Assembly: GCF_042676145.1 (NCBI RefSeq)
Contig: NZ_JBHTJW010000002.1
Location: forward strand, 1,364,001-1,428,000
Reading direction: 5' to 3'
Length of the DNA stretch: 64,000 nt
Source: Methylophilus glucosoxydans
GTDB lineage: Bacteria; Pseudomonadota; Gammaproteobacteria; Burkholderiales; Methylophilaceae
The notes under the pieces were generated by a model. That model searched no databases, was not told the origin of the DNA, and was given only the letters and a program-made list of their open reading frames with translations. A program made the translations under genes and the position numbers. Shown in pieces: positions 16,775 through 24,875 of this stretch; within the stretch, counting starts at the first letter, position 1; every line of letters begins with the position of its first letter.

Positions 16775-19024
16775 GTGAATAGTTCTAAAAATCATAAAAA
16801 TGAAAATGTGCCGTGCCCGGACTGCATGGATAAAGGATCAACAAAGGTAGCTGGAATCTCAGAGGACTCATCACTCCACTCAGTTTCTGCAGACGATAAT
16901 GCCGCAAGATTTCGTATACCTTCCATGGACTGTGCCTCAGAGGAGTCTGAAATCAGGCGTGCACTCGCTAAGATTGATGGAATTAAAAGCTTAAGATTTA
17001 ATCTGGGGGCGCGGGAGTTAATCATTAATGCCGACGCTGACAGCATCCAACTTGCCGTCGAGGCAATCAAAAAGGCAGGTTTCAATTCAGAGTTAATTTC
17101 TGATGCAGAGAGTTTTGAAAGCGGTTCAGAGCTATCAAAAGGATTCTGGAATACATGGGGCAGGCCAATCAGCGGTCTAATCTTGGCTGTGATTGCTGAA
17201 GTCCTTGAGTTTGCATATCCGGATATTCAAGAAATTAAATATCTTGGAATGGCTTTAGCCAGCATATCCATCATACTCGCTGGACTGGATGTCTACGTAA
17301 AAGGCCTAAAAGCCTTCGGTGATGGCCGCTTAAACATCAATGCATTAATGACAGTTGCTGTCACAGGCGCCTTCCTCATTGGTCAATGGCCAGAGGCCGC
17401 AATGGTCATGGCGCTATATGCCATTGCAGAAGCAATTGAAGCCAAGGCCGTGGATAGAGCCAGGAATGCGATTAAGAGTTTGATGGAATTAACGCCAGAG
17501 GATGCCGAAGTTTTGCAACCGGATGGGGCTTGGAAGCGTGAATTAGTCAAAGACATCCCTATCGATGCAAAGGTACGCATTCGACCGGGGGAGCGTATTC
17601 CACTGGATGGCATCGTTATCTCTGGTCAAAGTGCAATAGATCAGTCGCCTGTTACTGGTGAAAGCTTACCGGTTGATAAATCTCCCAATGACGAGGTATT
17701 TGCAGGGACAATCAACCAGGCCGCAGAACTAGAGATTCGAATCACTTCACTTGCTTCGAATAGCACAATCTCCAGAATCATCAATGCGGTCGAGGAAGCC
17801 CAAGGGGCCCGTGCACCTACACAAAGATTTGTAGATGCATTCGCGGCATTCTATACCCCGGCGGTCTTTGTGCTTGCACTCATCGTAGCCCTCTGGATGC
17901 CATTCTTGCTGGAATGGACATGGATGAAGTCAATCTACAAAGCCTTGGTCTTACTGGTGATCGCTTGCCCATGTGCATTAGTGATATCCACCCCAGTGAC
18001 TGTAGTGAGTGGTCTTGCTGCGGCAGCGAGGAGAGGAATACTCATCAAAGGTGGCGTGTATCTTGAAGAGGCACGCAAGATCAAAGCAGTCGCACTGGAC
18101 AAGACCGGCACAATTACCGAAGGGAAGCCTAAGTTATCTAATTTCGAAGTATTCGATTTGCAGGCTGACTCAGCCGAATTGAAGGGCATTGCAAAAAGCT
18201 TGGCAAGCAGGTCTGACCATCCGGTCTCCAAAGCGATTGCAGAAGGTTTATCTGCGCAGGCAAAGGAGGTAAAAAACTTCAAAGCTATTGCAGGACGCGG
18301 CGTCCAAGGCCGAATAGCAGATACTACTTACTTCCTGGGTAATCATCGATGGATTGAAGAGCTTGAACTCTGCACTCCAGAAATTGAAGCTCAATTATCA
18401 ATATTGGAAAACACTGGTCGTACAGTCAGTTTGTTAGCTACTACCGAAAAGGTGCTGGCAGTTTGTGCGGTTGCCGATACGATCAAAGCCTCCTCCAAAG
18501 CAGCAGTTTCAGAACTAATATTACTTGGTGTCACGCCAATTATGTTGACCGGGGATAATGCGGCCACAGCAAAAACGGTCGGTGTCCAGGCGGGTATTAC
18601 TGAGGTAAAAGGTAATCTTTTACCAGAAGATAAATTGAAGGAAATTGAATCTCTTCAGAAACAATTCGGTGTGACCGCCATGACCGGTGATGGAATCAAT
18701 GACGCCCCATCTTTAGCAAGGGCAGACATCGGTTTTGCAATGGGCGCTGCTGGCACGCACACCGCGATGGAAGCAGCGGATATTTTAGTTATGAATGATG
18801 ATTTACGTAGGCTACCTGAAACTATTCGACTCTCAAAACAAACGCACGCCATTCTTTGGCAGAACATCGTACTCGCCTTAGGCATCAAGTTTGTATTTTT
18901 GTTTTTAGCTTTATTTGAAAATGCATCCATGTGGATGGCCGTATTTGCGGATATGGGAGCAAGTTTGATAGTGGTGTTTAATGGCTTGCGACTGATTACT
19001 TTCAAACCTAAGTCAAAAAGCTGA
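16775..19024 (+). CDS. Zn/Cd/Pb-type P1B-ATPase (CadA/ZntA-like)
   Basis: A 749-residue inner-membrane cation exporter. The N-terminus has CPDC and one HMA domain with a variant motif MDCASEE (Cys followed by Glu-Glu, as in Cd/Zn-type pumps) at about 50. The core has the TGES actuator loop (SPVTGESLPV), the metal-binding CPC in CPCALVISTPVT, the phosphorylation motif DKTGTITEG, HP in SDHPVSK and TGDGINDAPS. The ALVISTP context after CPC points to Zn, Cd or Pb rather than Cu(I). It starts at GTG 16775 with AGGAGA upstream. It exports cytoplasmic metal to the periplasm, from where the RND pump could remove it. No dedicated MerR regulator sits beside it. Confidence 0.87.
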   Translation: MNSSKNHKNENVPCPDCMDKGSTKVAGISEDSSLHSVSADDNAARFRIPSMDCASEESEIRRALAKIDGIKSLRFNLGARELIINADADSIQLAVEAIKKAGFNSELISDAESFESGSELSKGFWNTWGRPISGLILAVIAEVLEFAYPDIQEIKYLGMALASISIILAGLDVYVKGLKAFGDGRLNINALMTVAVTGAFLIGQWPEAAMVMALYAIAEAIEAKAVDRARNAIKSLMELTPEDAEVLQPDGAWKRELVKDIPIDAKVRIRPGERIPLDGIVISGQSAIDQSPVTGESLPVDKSPNDEVFAGTINQAAELEIRITSLASNSTISRIINAVEEAQGARAPTQRFVDAFAAFYTPAVFVLALIVALWMPFLLEWTWMKSIYKALVLLVIACPCALVISTPVTVVSGLAAAARRGILIKGGVYLEEARKIKAVALDKTGTITEGKPKLSNFEVFDLQADSAELKGIAKSLASRSDHPVSKAIAEGLSAQAKEVKNFKAIAGRGVQGRIADTTYFLGNHRWIEELELCTPEIEAQLSILENTGRTVSLLATTEKVLAVCAVADTIKASSKAAVSELILLGVTPIMLTGDNAATAKTVGVQAGITEVKGNLLPEDKLKEIESLQKQFGVTAMTGDGINDAPSLARADIGFAMGAAGTHTAMEAADILVMNDDLRRLPETIRLSKQTHAILWQNIVLALGIKFVFLFLALFENASMWMAVFADMGASLIVVFNGLRLITFKPKSKS

Positions 19025-19091
19025 TTTCGGAAATAATTGCTAATGATATTCACAGCTAATCATTTGTCGAAGCATTTTAGGGAGAGAAAAG

Positions 19092-19520
19092 ATGTTGCTC
19101 AAAAAGTTGGATGAAGAATTGAATTTGCAGCAGGCTGCTTTACGGATACGTAGTCAGCGCCAAGAGTTACTTGCTTCTAACATTGCAAATGCCGATACAC
19201 CACAATATAAAGCGAAAGACATAGATTTTAAAGCGGCAATGCAATCTGCGATGCAGCAAATGTCAGGTAAAAATCCAATAGGCCAACATGCAGGCCTGTT
19301 GCAGCAGACTAATGAATCACATTTAAACGCGGTGAAAACCAATTCGGGAGATACCCTATACCGTTCTTTAGTACAAGGCTCTGTAGATGGTAATACGGTA
19401 GACATGGATGTTGAACGAAATGCCTATGTGGACAATGGAATTCGCTATGAAGCCGGGTTAACTTTTGTGACGGACAAACTTAAAGAAGTGATGGCTGCAA
19501 TTAATGGCAATGGCTCGTAA
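19092..19520 (+). CDS. flgB: Flagellar basal-body rod protein FlgB, stray copy in metal island
   Basis: A 142-residue protein of full FlgB length. The diagnostic N-terminal stretch LLASNIANADTPQYKAKDIDF is present, and the C-terminus has NTVDMDVERNAYVDNGIRYEAGLTFV, both helical rod-protein signatures. FlgB forms the proximal rod of the flagellum. Here it stands alone between a P-type ATPase and an EamA transporter, with no flgC, fliE or other flagellar gene nearby. The start at ATG 19092 has a GGAGAG site. The frame is intact, so it is not an obvious pseudogene. Its role in this place is unclear; it is probably carried along from another genome, or reused. Confidence 0.85.
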   Translation: MLLKKLDEELNLQQAALRIRSQRQELLASNIANADTPQYKAKDIDFKAAMQSAMQQMSGKNPIGQHAGLLQQTNESHLNAVKTNSGDTLYRSLVQGSVDGNTVDMDVERNAYVDNGIRYEAGLTFVTDKLKEVMAAINGNGS

Positions 19521-19556
19521 GTTTGCCGCTAACCATAAGATAAAGGGATAACATAA

Positions 19557-20630
19557 ATGGCTAATGTGCCCTCTCTCAAAATACATCCGGAAGCAATATT
19601 TGCCATACTAGCTGCCATTTTATTTGGTTTGGCGACGCCTGTCGCCAAGCTTCTAATTGGTGATGTTTCACCACAAATGTTGGCTGGATTATTGTATTCA
19701 GGGAGTGGGATTGGCCTATTACTCCTATATGCGCTAATTCGCTTGTTTAAACAAAATAATAGTGAACACCTCTCTATACAGGCATCAGATCTATCCTGGC
19801 TATCAGGGGGTATTTTATTTGGTGGCGTACTTGCACCTTTGTTGCTTATGCAGGGTTTGCGCGCTACACCCGCCTCTATGGCGTCACTATTACTTAATCT
19901 GGAAAGTGTTTTCACTGCGCTGATGGCCTGGCTCATATTCAAGGAGCACTTTGATCGGCGAATTTTGATTGGGATGACTTGCATTTTGGTGGGCAGCCTA
20001 TTGTTATCATGGCCTAAACAGCTCAGTTCAGCTTTTCCATTTGACACCTTGGCCATCGTGGGTGCCTGCGCTTGCTGGGCGATTGATAATAACCTTACCA
20101 GGAAGATTGCAGCAAATGATGCCCTTCTAATTGCTTGTATCAAAGGGTTAGTGGCTGGTTTGATTAATCTGGGAATTGCATTAAGCCTTGGTAATGCTTT
20201 ACCTGTCTTTACCGTAGGTATGAGTGCCGCCGCGATAGGCTTTCTCAGCTATGGGGTTAGTCTCGTATTATTTGTTATGTCTTTGCGGCTCATTGGCACT
20301 GCCAGAACAGGAGCATATTTTTCTGTTGCTCCATTTGTTGGTGTAGCTTGCTCTTTTCTATTGCTTCATGAGCAACCTGATACCTTGTTCTGGTTGGCTA
20401 CCTGTTTAATGCTGATTGGAGTTTGGCTCCATTTAACCGAGCATCATGCTCATCTGCATCATCACGAAGAATTACTACATCAACATAGTCATTTTCACGA
20501 TGAACACCATCATCACACTCATGAGTTCGATTGGGATGGAGGCGAACCACATGTGCACCCACATGAGCATAAGAACTTAAGTCATAGTCACCCGCATTTT
20601 CCAGATATGCATCATCAACATAAGCACTAA
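19557..20630 (+). CDS. EamA/DMT transporter with histidine-rich tail
   Basis: A 357-residue inner-membrane protein with about ten transmembrane helices (residues 8-290), forming two EamA halves (FGLATPVAKLLIGDV..., CACWAIDNNLTRKIAANDALL...). After the last helix comes a ~65-residue hydrophilic tail containing more than twenty His (HHAHLHHHEELLHQHSHFHD, further HPHEHKN and HPHFPDMHHQHKH), a likely metal-binding segment. EamA proteins move small metabolites or metals. The tail and the neighbours suggest metal efflux, but the substrate is unknown. It starts 36 bases after flgB and may share its transcript. Confidence 0.75.
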   Translation: MANVPSLKIHPEAIFAILAAILFGLATPVAKLLIGDVSPQMLAGLLYSGSGIGLLLLYALIRLFKQNNSEHLSIQASDLSWLSGGILFGGVLAPLLLMQGLRATPASMASLLLNLESVFTALMAWLIFKEHFDRRILIGMTCILVGSLLLSWPKQLSSAFPFDTLAIVGACACWAIDNNLTRKIAANDALLIACIKGLVAGLINLGIALSLGNALPVFTVGMSAAAIGFLSYGVSLVLFVMSLRLIGTARTGAYFSVAPFVGVACSFLLLHEQPDTLFWLATCLMLIGVWLHLTEHHAHLHHHEELLHQHSHFHDEHHHHTHEFDWDGGEPHVHPHEHKNLSHSHPHFPDMHHQHKH

Positions 20631-21064
20631 TTTCTAGATCAAATAGTACGATAATGTGAAATGCTACCCTGAACTCAATCCAAATATTGGACTTCACCGC
20701 TTTAATAGGCGATTATGATATTCAATTTCAAGCCAACTTGACTGAACGAAGTAAACCCAATATTTTTCTGATAACAACTGACCCATAGTATATAGTGGCT
20801 TGACCACTCTGACCTTTGGGGGAAAGCCAGCGAACGCTAGTTTTTTCATTTTTAGCTGCCTGCCTTGGCTAAGATTATAATTTTTCAAATAGGAGATCTC
20901 ATTCCATTGTGCACTTCTTGTCACCATGCGGCCCACAACGGAGGCGTTGTTTGATCTAGCTTAAAGCCTAAACTGACCTGATTCTTTAATTTAGAATAAA
21001 ATCAGTTGACCTTCCAATTGTTGGAAGCTTTAGACTGATTTATATCTAATACAAGTTTCGGATT
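20631..21064. other. Intergenic region before copA
   Basis: About 430 bases. The 3' end contains the copA promoter/CueR operator. An 80-residue open frame on the minus strand (20694-20936) has no recognised motif or convincing ribosome site and is not called. No IS ends were recognised. The region separates the Zn/Cd segment from the copper segment. Confidence 0.4.
21006..21036 (+). promoter_or_regulatory. CueR-type promoter/operator of copA
   Basis: TTGACC (-35, 21006-21011) and TAGACT (-10, 21031-21036) are separated by 19 bases, the over-long spacer typical of MerR-family promoters. The spacer holds the dyad CCTTCCAATTGTTGGAAG, close to the known CueR-regulated copA promoter pattern. CueR encoded at 23900 is the natural activator; it would twist the promoter into an active form on Cu(I) binding. 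Confidence 0.88.
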
Positions 21065-23557
21065 ATGAGCATGCCTAAAAAGACTTTAAGTGATGCCATT
21101 CAAAATATCTCCCTACCCATCGAAGGGATGACATGTGCCAGTTGCGTGGGGCGTGTTGAAGCCGCCTTAACAAAAGTTCCTGGGGTAAAAAATGTCTCAG
21201 TTAACCTCACAACCGAGCGAGCGACGATTCAAGCTACCGAAGGTGTTGATCCCACTGCCTTGATCGAAGCTGTTCATAAAACTGGTTATGAAGTTCCAAC
21301 ATCCAAGATAGAACTCAATGTGATTGGCATGACCTGTGCGTCATGTGTTGGTCGTGTTGAGAAAGCCCTCAGATCTGTACCGGGAGTTTTTGAAGCAACA
21401 GTTAACTTGGCCACTGAGCGTGCATCAATTATTGGTTCTGTCGGCCCCGCAGAATTGATTTCCGCGATTGAGCGTATTGGTTACGAAGCTAAGATCATTG
21501 ACTCTCTATCCTCCTTACAAGGTGTAGCCGAGAGTCAAAAAGAAGTTGAACTGCTCAAATTGAAGCGAGACCTCATACTGGCAGCAGCACTGTCGTTACC
21601 AGTATTTCTCATGGAAATGGGTGCGCATTTGATACCAGGTGTGCACGAGTTAATTATGGACACTATCGGCATGAAACCTAGTTGGTACATGCAGTTTGTG
21701 TTGACTGCTCTGGTACTGGCTTTCCCTGGTAGACGCTTTTACCAGAAAGGCTTTCCTGCGCTACTTAGGCTTGCCCCTGACATGAACTCACTCGTCGCGG
21801 TAGGTACTGCTGCGGCCTTTGGATATTCCATCGTCGCGACCTTCGCCTCCGGACTGTTACCGGAAGGAACTGTCAATGTCTATTATGAGGCGGCTGCAGT
21901 CATCGTCGTTTTGATATTACTTGGCCGTTTTTTGGAGGCACGTGCCAAGGGGCGTACTTCCGAAGCAATCAAGCGCCTAGCAAAAATGCAGGTCAAAGAA
22001 GCGCATGTCATGCGTAATCATCGCTTTTGGGATGTTCCGATCAATGAAGTGGTCCTTAATGATGTACTCGAAGTACGACCTGGTGAAAGAGTGCCGGTAG
22101 ACGGGGTCGTCACCAATGGTAAAAGCTTCGTTGATGAATCGATGATCACTGGAGAACCCATCCCTGTTGAGAAAATTCTAGGTAGTTCCGTAGTAGGTGG
22201 TACGGTCAATCAGAACGGGATGTTGGAGATGCGTGCCACAGCAGTTGGCAATCAAACCATGCTGGCTCAAATCATACGTATGGTGGAACAGGCACAAGGG
22301 TCTAAACTACCAATACAGGCGCTCGTAGATAAAGTGACCATGTGGTTTGTACCTGCTGTCATGGGCGCAGCATTGCTCACATTTATCAGCTGGATGATCT
22401 TTGGTCCATCTCCTGCGTTGACCTTCGCACTAGTAAATGCAGTCTCCGTGTTGATCATTGCGTGTCCGTGTGCCATGGGGCTAGCCACACCAACTTCAAT
22501 CATGGTTGGAACGGGGCGAGGTGCCGAGCTAGGCGTATTGTTTAGAAGAGGCGAAGCATTACAGTTACTCAAGGATGCCAAGGTCGTTGCAGTTGACAAG
22601 ACCGGTACGCTAACAGAGGGACGGCCAGTGCTGACCGACCTTGACGTTGCGGAGGGCTTTGAGCGTGACAGCCTTTTAGCAAAAGTCGGGGCGGTTGAAT
22701 CTAAATCTGAGCATCCGATTGCCCGCGCTATTGTGGCCGCTGCTACTGAAAATGGACAATCGCTACCGTCTTTAACAGACTTTGAGTCTGTGACCGGCAT
22801 GGGCGTAAGGGCACTTGTGGAGGGGAGTCTCGTTGAAGTGGGCGCTGATCGATTCATGCGACAACTGGGGTTAGATTTGAAAGTCTTTGCGCAAACTGCT
22901 GAGCGATTAGGTCAAGAAGGTAAGTCACCCTTATACGCCGCTATTAATGGTCAGCTAGCTGGCATTATTGCAGTCGCCGACCCTATAAAAACTTCGACAC
23001 CGGGAGCGATTGCCGCACTGCATCAGTTAGGTCTCAAAGTGGCTATGATTACTGGGGATAATGCCAAGACCGCGCACGCAATCGCCCGCCAGCTTGGCAT
23101 TGATGAAGTGATTGCTGAGGTCATGCCAGAGGGAAAAGTTAACGCTGTACGCCGCTTGAAAGCGACTTACGGGCAGATCGCTTTTGTAGGGGATGGCATC
23201 AATGATGCCCCCGCTTTGGCAGAAGCAGATGTAGGCCTGGCAATCGGGACCGGTACAGATATCGCTGTAGAGTCAGCAGATGTCGTCTTGATGTCTGGCA
23301 ATCTGCAAGGCGTGCCAGATGCGATTGCTTTATCCAAAGCTACAATAGGCAATATTCATCAAAACCTGTTCTGGGCATTTGCCTATAACACGGTTTTGAT
23401 TCCGGTAGCTGCAGGTGCGCTTTATCCTGCCTGGGGTTTATTACTTTCACCAGTATTTTCTGCAGCAGCAATGGCCTTGTCGAGCGTGTTCGTTTTAGGT
23501 AACGCCTTGCGCTTACGCACATTCAAGCCATCATTCGTCGAATTAAACAGCCGTTAA
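21065..23557 (+). CDS. copA: Cu(I)-exporting P1B-type ATPase CopA
   Basis: An 830-residue inner-membrane pump. Two N-terminal HMA domains each have GMTCASCVGRVE (about residues 20 and 85). Catalytic motifs follow: MITGEPIPV (actuator), CPCAMGLATPTS in the transmembrane metal site, DKTGTLTEG (phosphorylated Asp), SEHPIARA and GDGINDAPA. The CPC-AMGLATP context is the Cu(I) form. It exports cytoplasmic Cu(I) to the periplasm, where the multicopper oxidase encoded nearby can oxidise it. ATG 21065 is used; an in-frame ATG at 21071 is possible. The CueR-type promoter lies 29 bases upstream. Confidence 0.93.
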   Translation: MSMPKKTLSDAIQNISLPIEGMTCASCVGRVEAALTKVPGVKNVSVNLTTERATIQATEGVDPTALIEAVHKTGYEVPTSKIELNVIGMTCASCVGRVEKALRSVPGVFEATVNLATERASIIGSVGPAELISAIERIGYEAKIIDSLSSLQGVAESQKEVELLKLKRDLILAAALSLPVFLMEMGAHLIPGVHELIMDTIGMKPSWYMQFVLTALVLAFPGRRFYQKGFPALLRLAPDMNSLVAVGTAAAFGYSIVATFASGLLPEGTVNVYYEAAAVIVVLILLGRFLEARAKGRTSEAIKRLAKMQVKEAHVMRNHRFWDVPINEVVLNDVLEVRPGERVPVDGVVTNGKSFVDESMITGEPIPVEKILGSSVVGGTVNQNGMLEMRATAVGNQTMLAQIIRMVEQAQGSKLPIQALVDKVTMWFVPAVMGAALLTFISWMIFGPSPALTFALVNAVSVLIIACPCAMGLATPTSIMVGTGRGAELGVLFRRGEALQLLKDAKVVAVDKTGTLTEGRPVLTDLDVAEGFERDSLLAKVGAVESKSEHPIARAIVAAATENGQSLPSLTDFESVTGMGVRALVEGSLVEVGADRFMRQLGLDLKVFAQTAERLGQEGKSPLYAAINGQLAGIIAVADPIKTSTPGAIAALHQLGLKVAMITGDNAKTAHAIARQLGIDEVIAEVMPEGKVNAVRRLKATYGQIAFVGDGINDAPALAEADVGLAIGTGTDIAVESADVVLMSGNLQGVPDAIALSKATIGNIHQNLFWAFAYNTVLIPVAAGALYPAWGLLLSPVFSAAAMALSSVFVLGNALRLRTFKPSFVELNSR

Positions 23558-23577
23558 AATTAATGGCTAAATAATGC

Positions 23578-23608
23578 TTGACCTTACCATTATTGGAACC
23601 TTTAAGCT
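23578..23608 (+). promoter_or_regulatory. CueR-type promoter/operator of copZ
   Basis: TTGACC (23578-23583) and TAAGCT (23603-23608) are 19 bases apart, with the imperfect dyad CCTTACCATTATTGGAACC between them. The spacing and sequence resemble the copA promoter at 21006, so CueR probably controls both. It begins just after copA and gives copZ its own copper-responsive start. Confidence 0.82.
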
Positions 23609-23643
23609 TGTATCACTACCAATTACTCTTTAAGGAGTTGATG

Positions 23644-23838
23644 ATGGAGTTTCATATTGAAAACATGACCTGCGGTGGATGTGCAAGAGGTGTCACAAGC
23701 GCAATCAAAGCAATCGATCCAGAAGCAAGCATTACAACGGATCCCCCAACCAGGACAGTCAAGGTTGAAACCAGCGTCGCAAAAGATGAGATCGTTGCAG
23801 CGCTTGTTGATGCAGGGTTTCCACCTGCGAGTGAATAA
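23644..23838 (+). CDS. copZ: Copper chaperone CopZ-like HMA protein
   Basis: A 64-residue single heavy-metal-associated domain with the ferredoxin-like fold pattern: MEFHIENMTCGGCARGVTSA (Cu-binding C-G-G-C) and a C-terminal EIVAALVDAGFPPASE. It carries Cu(I) in the cytoplasm to CopA or CueR. The frame is open from 23578, but the AAGGAG ribosome site at about 23632-23637 selects ATG 23644 (ATG 23641 is immediately before). It has its own CueR-type promoter and a strong terminator behind it. Confidence 0.85.
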   Translation: MEFHIENMTCGGCARGVTSAIKAIDPEASITTDPPTRTVKVETSVAKDEIVAALVDAGFPPASE

Positions 23839-23847
23839 CGCTCTTCT

Positions 23848-23877
23848 GCCTGCTGAGCTAGATCAGCAGGCTTTTTT
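23848..23877 (+). terminator. Rho-independent terminator after copZ
   Basis: GCCTGCTGA and TCAGCAGGC form a perfect 9-base stem with a 6-base loop, followed by TTTTTT at 23872-23877. It ends the copZ transcript before cueR, which therefore needs a separate start. Confidence 0.9.
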
Positions 23878-23899
23878 GTTTATCATTTGGGTATGAACG

Positions 23900-24304
23900 A
23901 TGAGTTTATTTAACATTGGACAAGCCGCTAAGGCGTCAGGCATATCGACCAAAATGATCCGACATTATGAAAGCGTTGGTTTATTGCCTGCTGCTTCAAG
24001 AACCTTTTCTGGATATCGTCAATATTCTGAAAAAGAGATCCATACGCTGAGTTTTATTCGACACTCCCGCGACTTAGGCTTTTCTATCAAGCAAATTGAG
24101 GAATTATTAAGCTTATGGCAAGACCCGCATCGGCCAAGCAGTAAAGTGAAAGAATTGGCAAATGCCCATGTTGAGGCCTTAGACCAAAAGATTCAAAGCC
24201 TGATGTCGATTAAGTCAGAGCTACAAAAGCTTGTACATTGCTGTCATGGAGATGATCGCCCAGAGTGCCCCATCTTGGAGCAACTTGCGCTTAATCAAAC
24301 ATAG
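23900..24304 (+). CDS. cueR: Copper-responsive MerR-family activator CueR
   Basis: A 134-residue regulator. The N-terminal winged HTH is MSLFNIGQAAKASGISTKMI ... RHYESVGLLPAASRT, a long dimerisation helix follows, and the C-terminal metal loop C-C-H-G-D-D-R-P-E-C-P-I holds the two Cys that bind a single Cu(I) in CueR. It senses cytoplasmic Cu(I) at very low levels and activates copA and copZ through the 19-base-spacer promoters found at 21006 and 23578. ATG 23900. The Cys spacing favours Cu(I)/Ag(I) over Zn or Hg sensing. Confidence 0.9.
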   Translation: MSLFNIGQAAKASGISTKMIRHYESVGLLPAASRTFSGYRQYSEKEIHTLSFIRHSRDLGFSIKQIEELLSLWQDPHRPSSKVKELANAHVEALDQKIQSLMSIKSELQKLVHCCHGDDRPECPILEQLALNQT

Positions 24305-24375
24305 GATATTTCATAACAGGAAAATTTCAGTTTGGCACTGAATCATTTTTAATTTAGGGGTATCATAAGCTCATC

Positions 24376-24789
24376 GTGAGAAAGCTCATTCAAATCTTCG
24401 CTATTTGGCTCATCGCAATCATTCTACCGGTGCAGGGAATTGCAGCGGTCAGCATGATGAATTGCGAGAAGCCACAAAGCCAGCACAGTCATGAAGGTGT
24501 AAGTGGTCATAGCCATGAACATCACGAAGGTGCTGTGGAGAGTCATGCTCACAAACATCAAGATGATACTAAACACGCTTGTAACCATTGCTCCAAATGT
24601 TCAGTCTGTTGCTCAGGTTTCGCCTTTGCAACTTCGAGTGATGGGCTGAAGCATCATTTGATTGTTGCAGGTACAGCCATCGGTTTTATCGTTCCAGATT
24701 TCACTAGCCACATATCCTCCGGTCCTGAGCGACCTCCGCGCTTTACCCTCATTAGTATGTTATTGGCTAAAGTCCTATCAGGTCTTTAG
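24376..24789 (+). CDS. Secreted His/Cys-rich metal-binding protein
   Basis: A 137-residue protein starting at GTG 24376. The signal peptide is about residues 1-24 (MRKLIQIFAIWLIAIILPVQGIAA). A His-rich segment follows (HSHEGVSGHSHEHHEG, HAHKHQDDTKH), then a Cys cluster CNHCSKCSVCC at about residues 74-84. The C-terminal S-G-P-E-R-P-P-R-F resembles the ending of CzcI-like proteins. It is probably a periplasmic copper or divalent-metal buffer. It is not strongly similar to a named family I can recall, so function is inferred from composition and location. Confidence 0.62.
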   Translation: MRKLIQIFAIWLIAIILPVQGIAAVSMMNCEKPQSQHSHEGVSGHSHEHHEGAVESHAHKHQDDTKHACNHCSKCSVCCSGFAFATSSDGLKHHLIVAGTAIGFIVPDFTSHISSGPERPPRFTLISMLLAKVLSGL

Positions 24790-24875
24790 CCACTACACTT
24801 ATGCTTTTGCCTGCTTGCGGCAAGCAAAAGAATGAGTTTCCAATAGATGTTGGGAATTCTAAATGAGAGGTTTAT

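Noticed and set aside
20694..20936. 80-codon minus-strand frame before copA
   Set aside because: No recognised motif, signal or ribosome site; could be chance or a decayed fragment.
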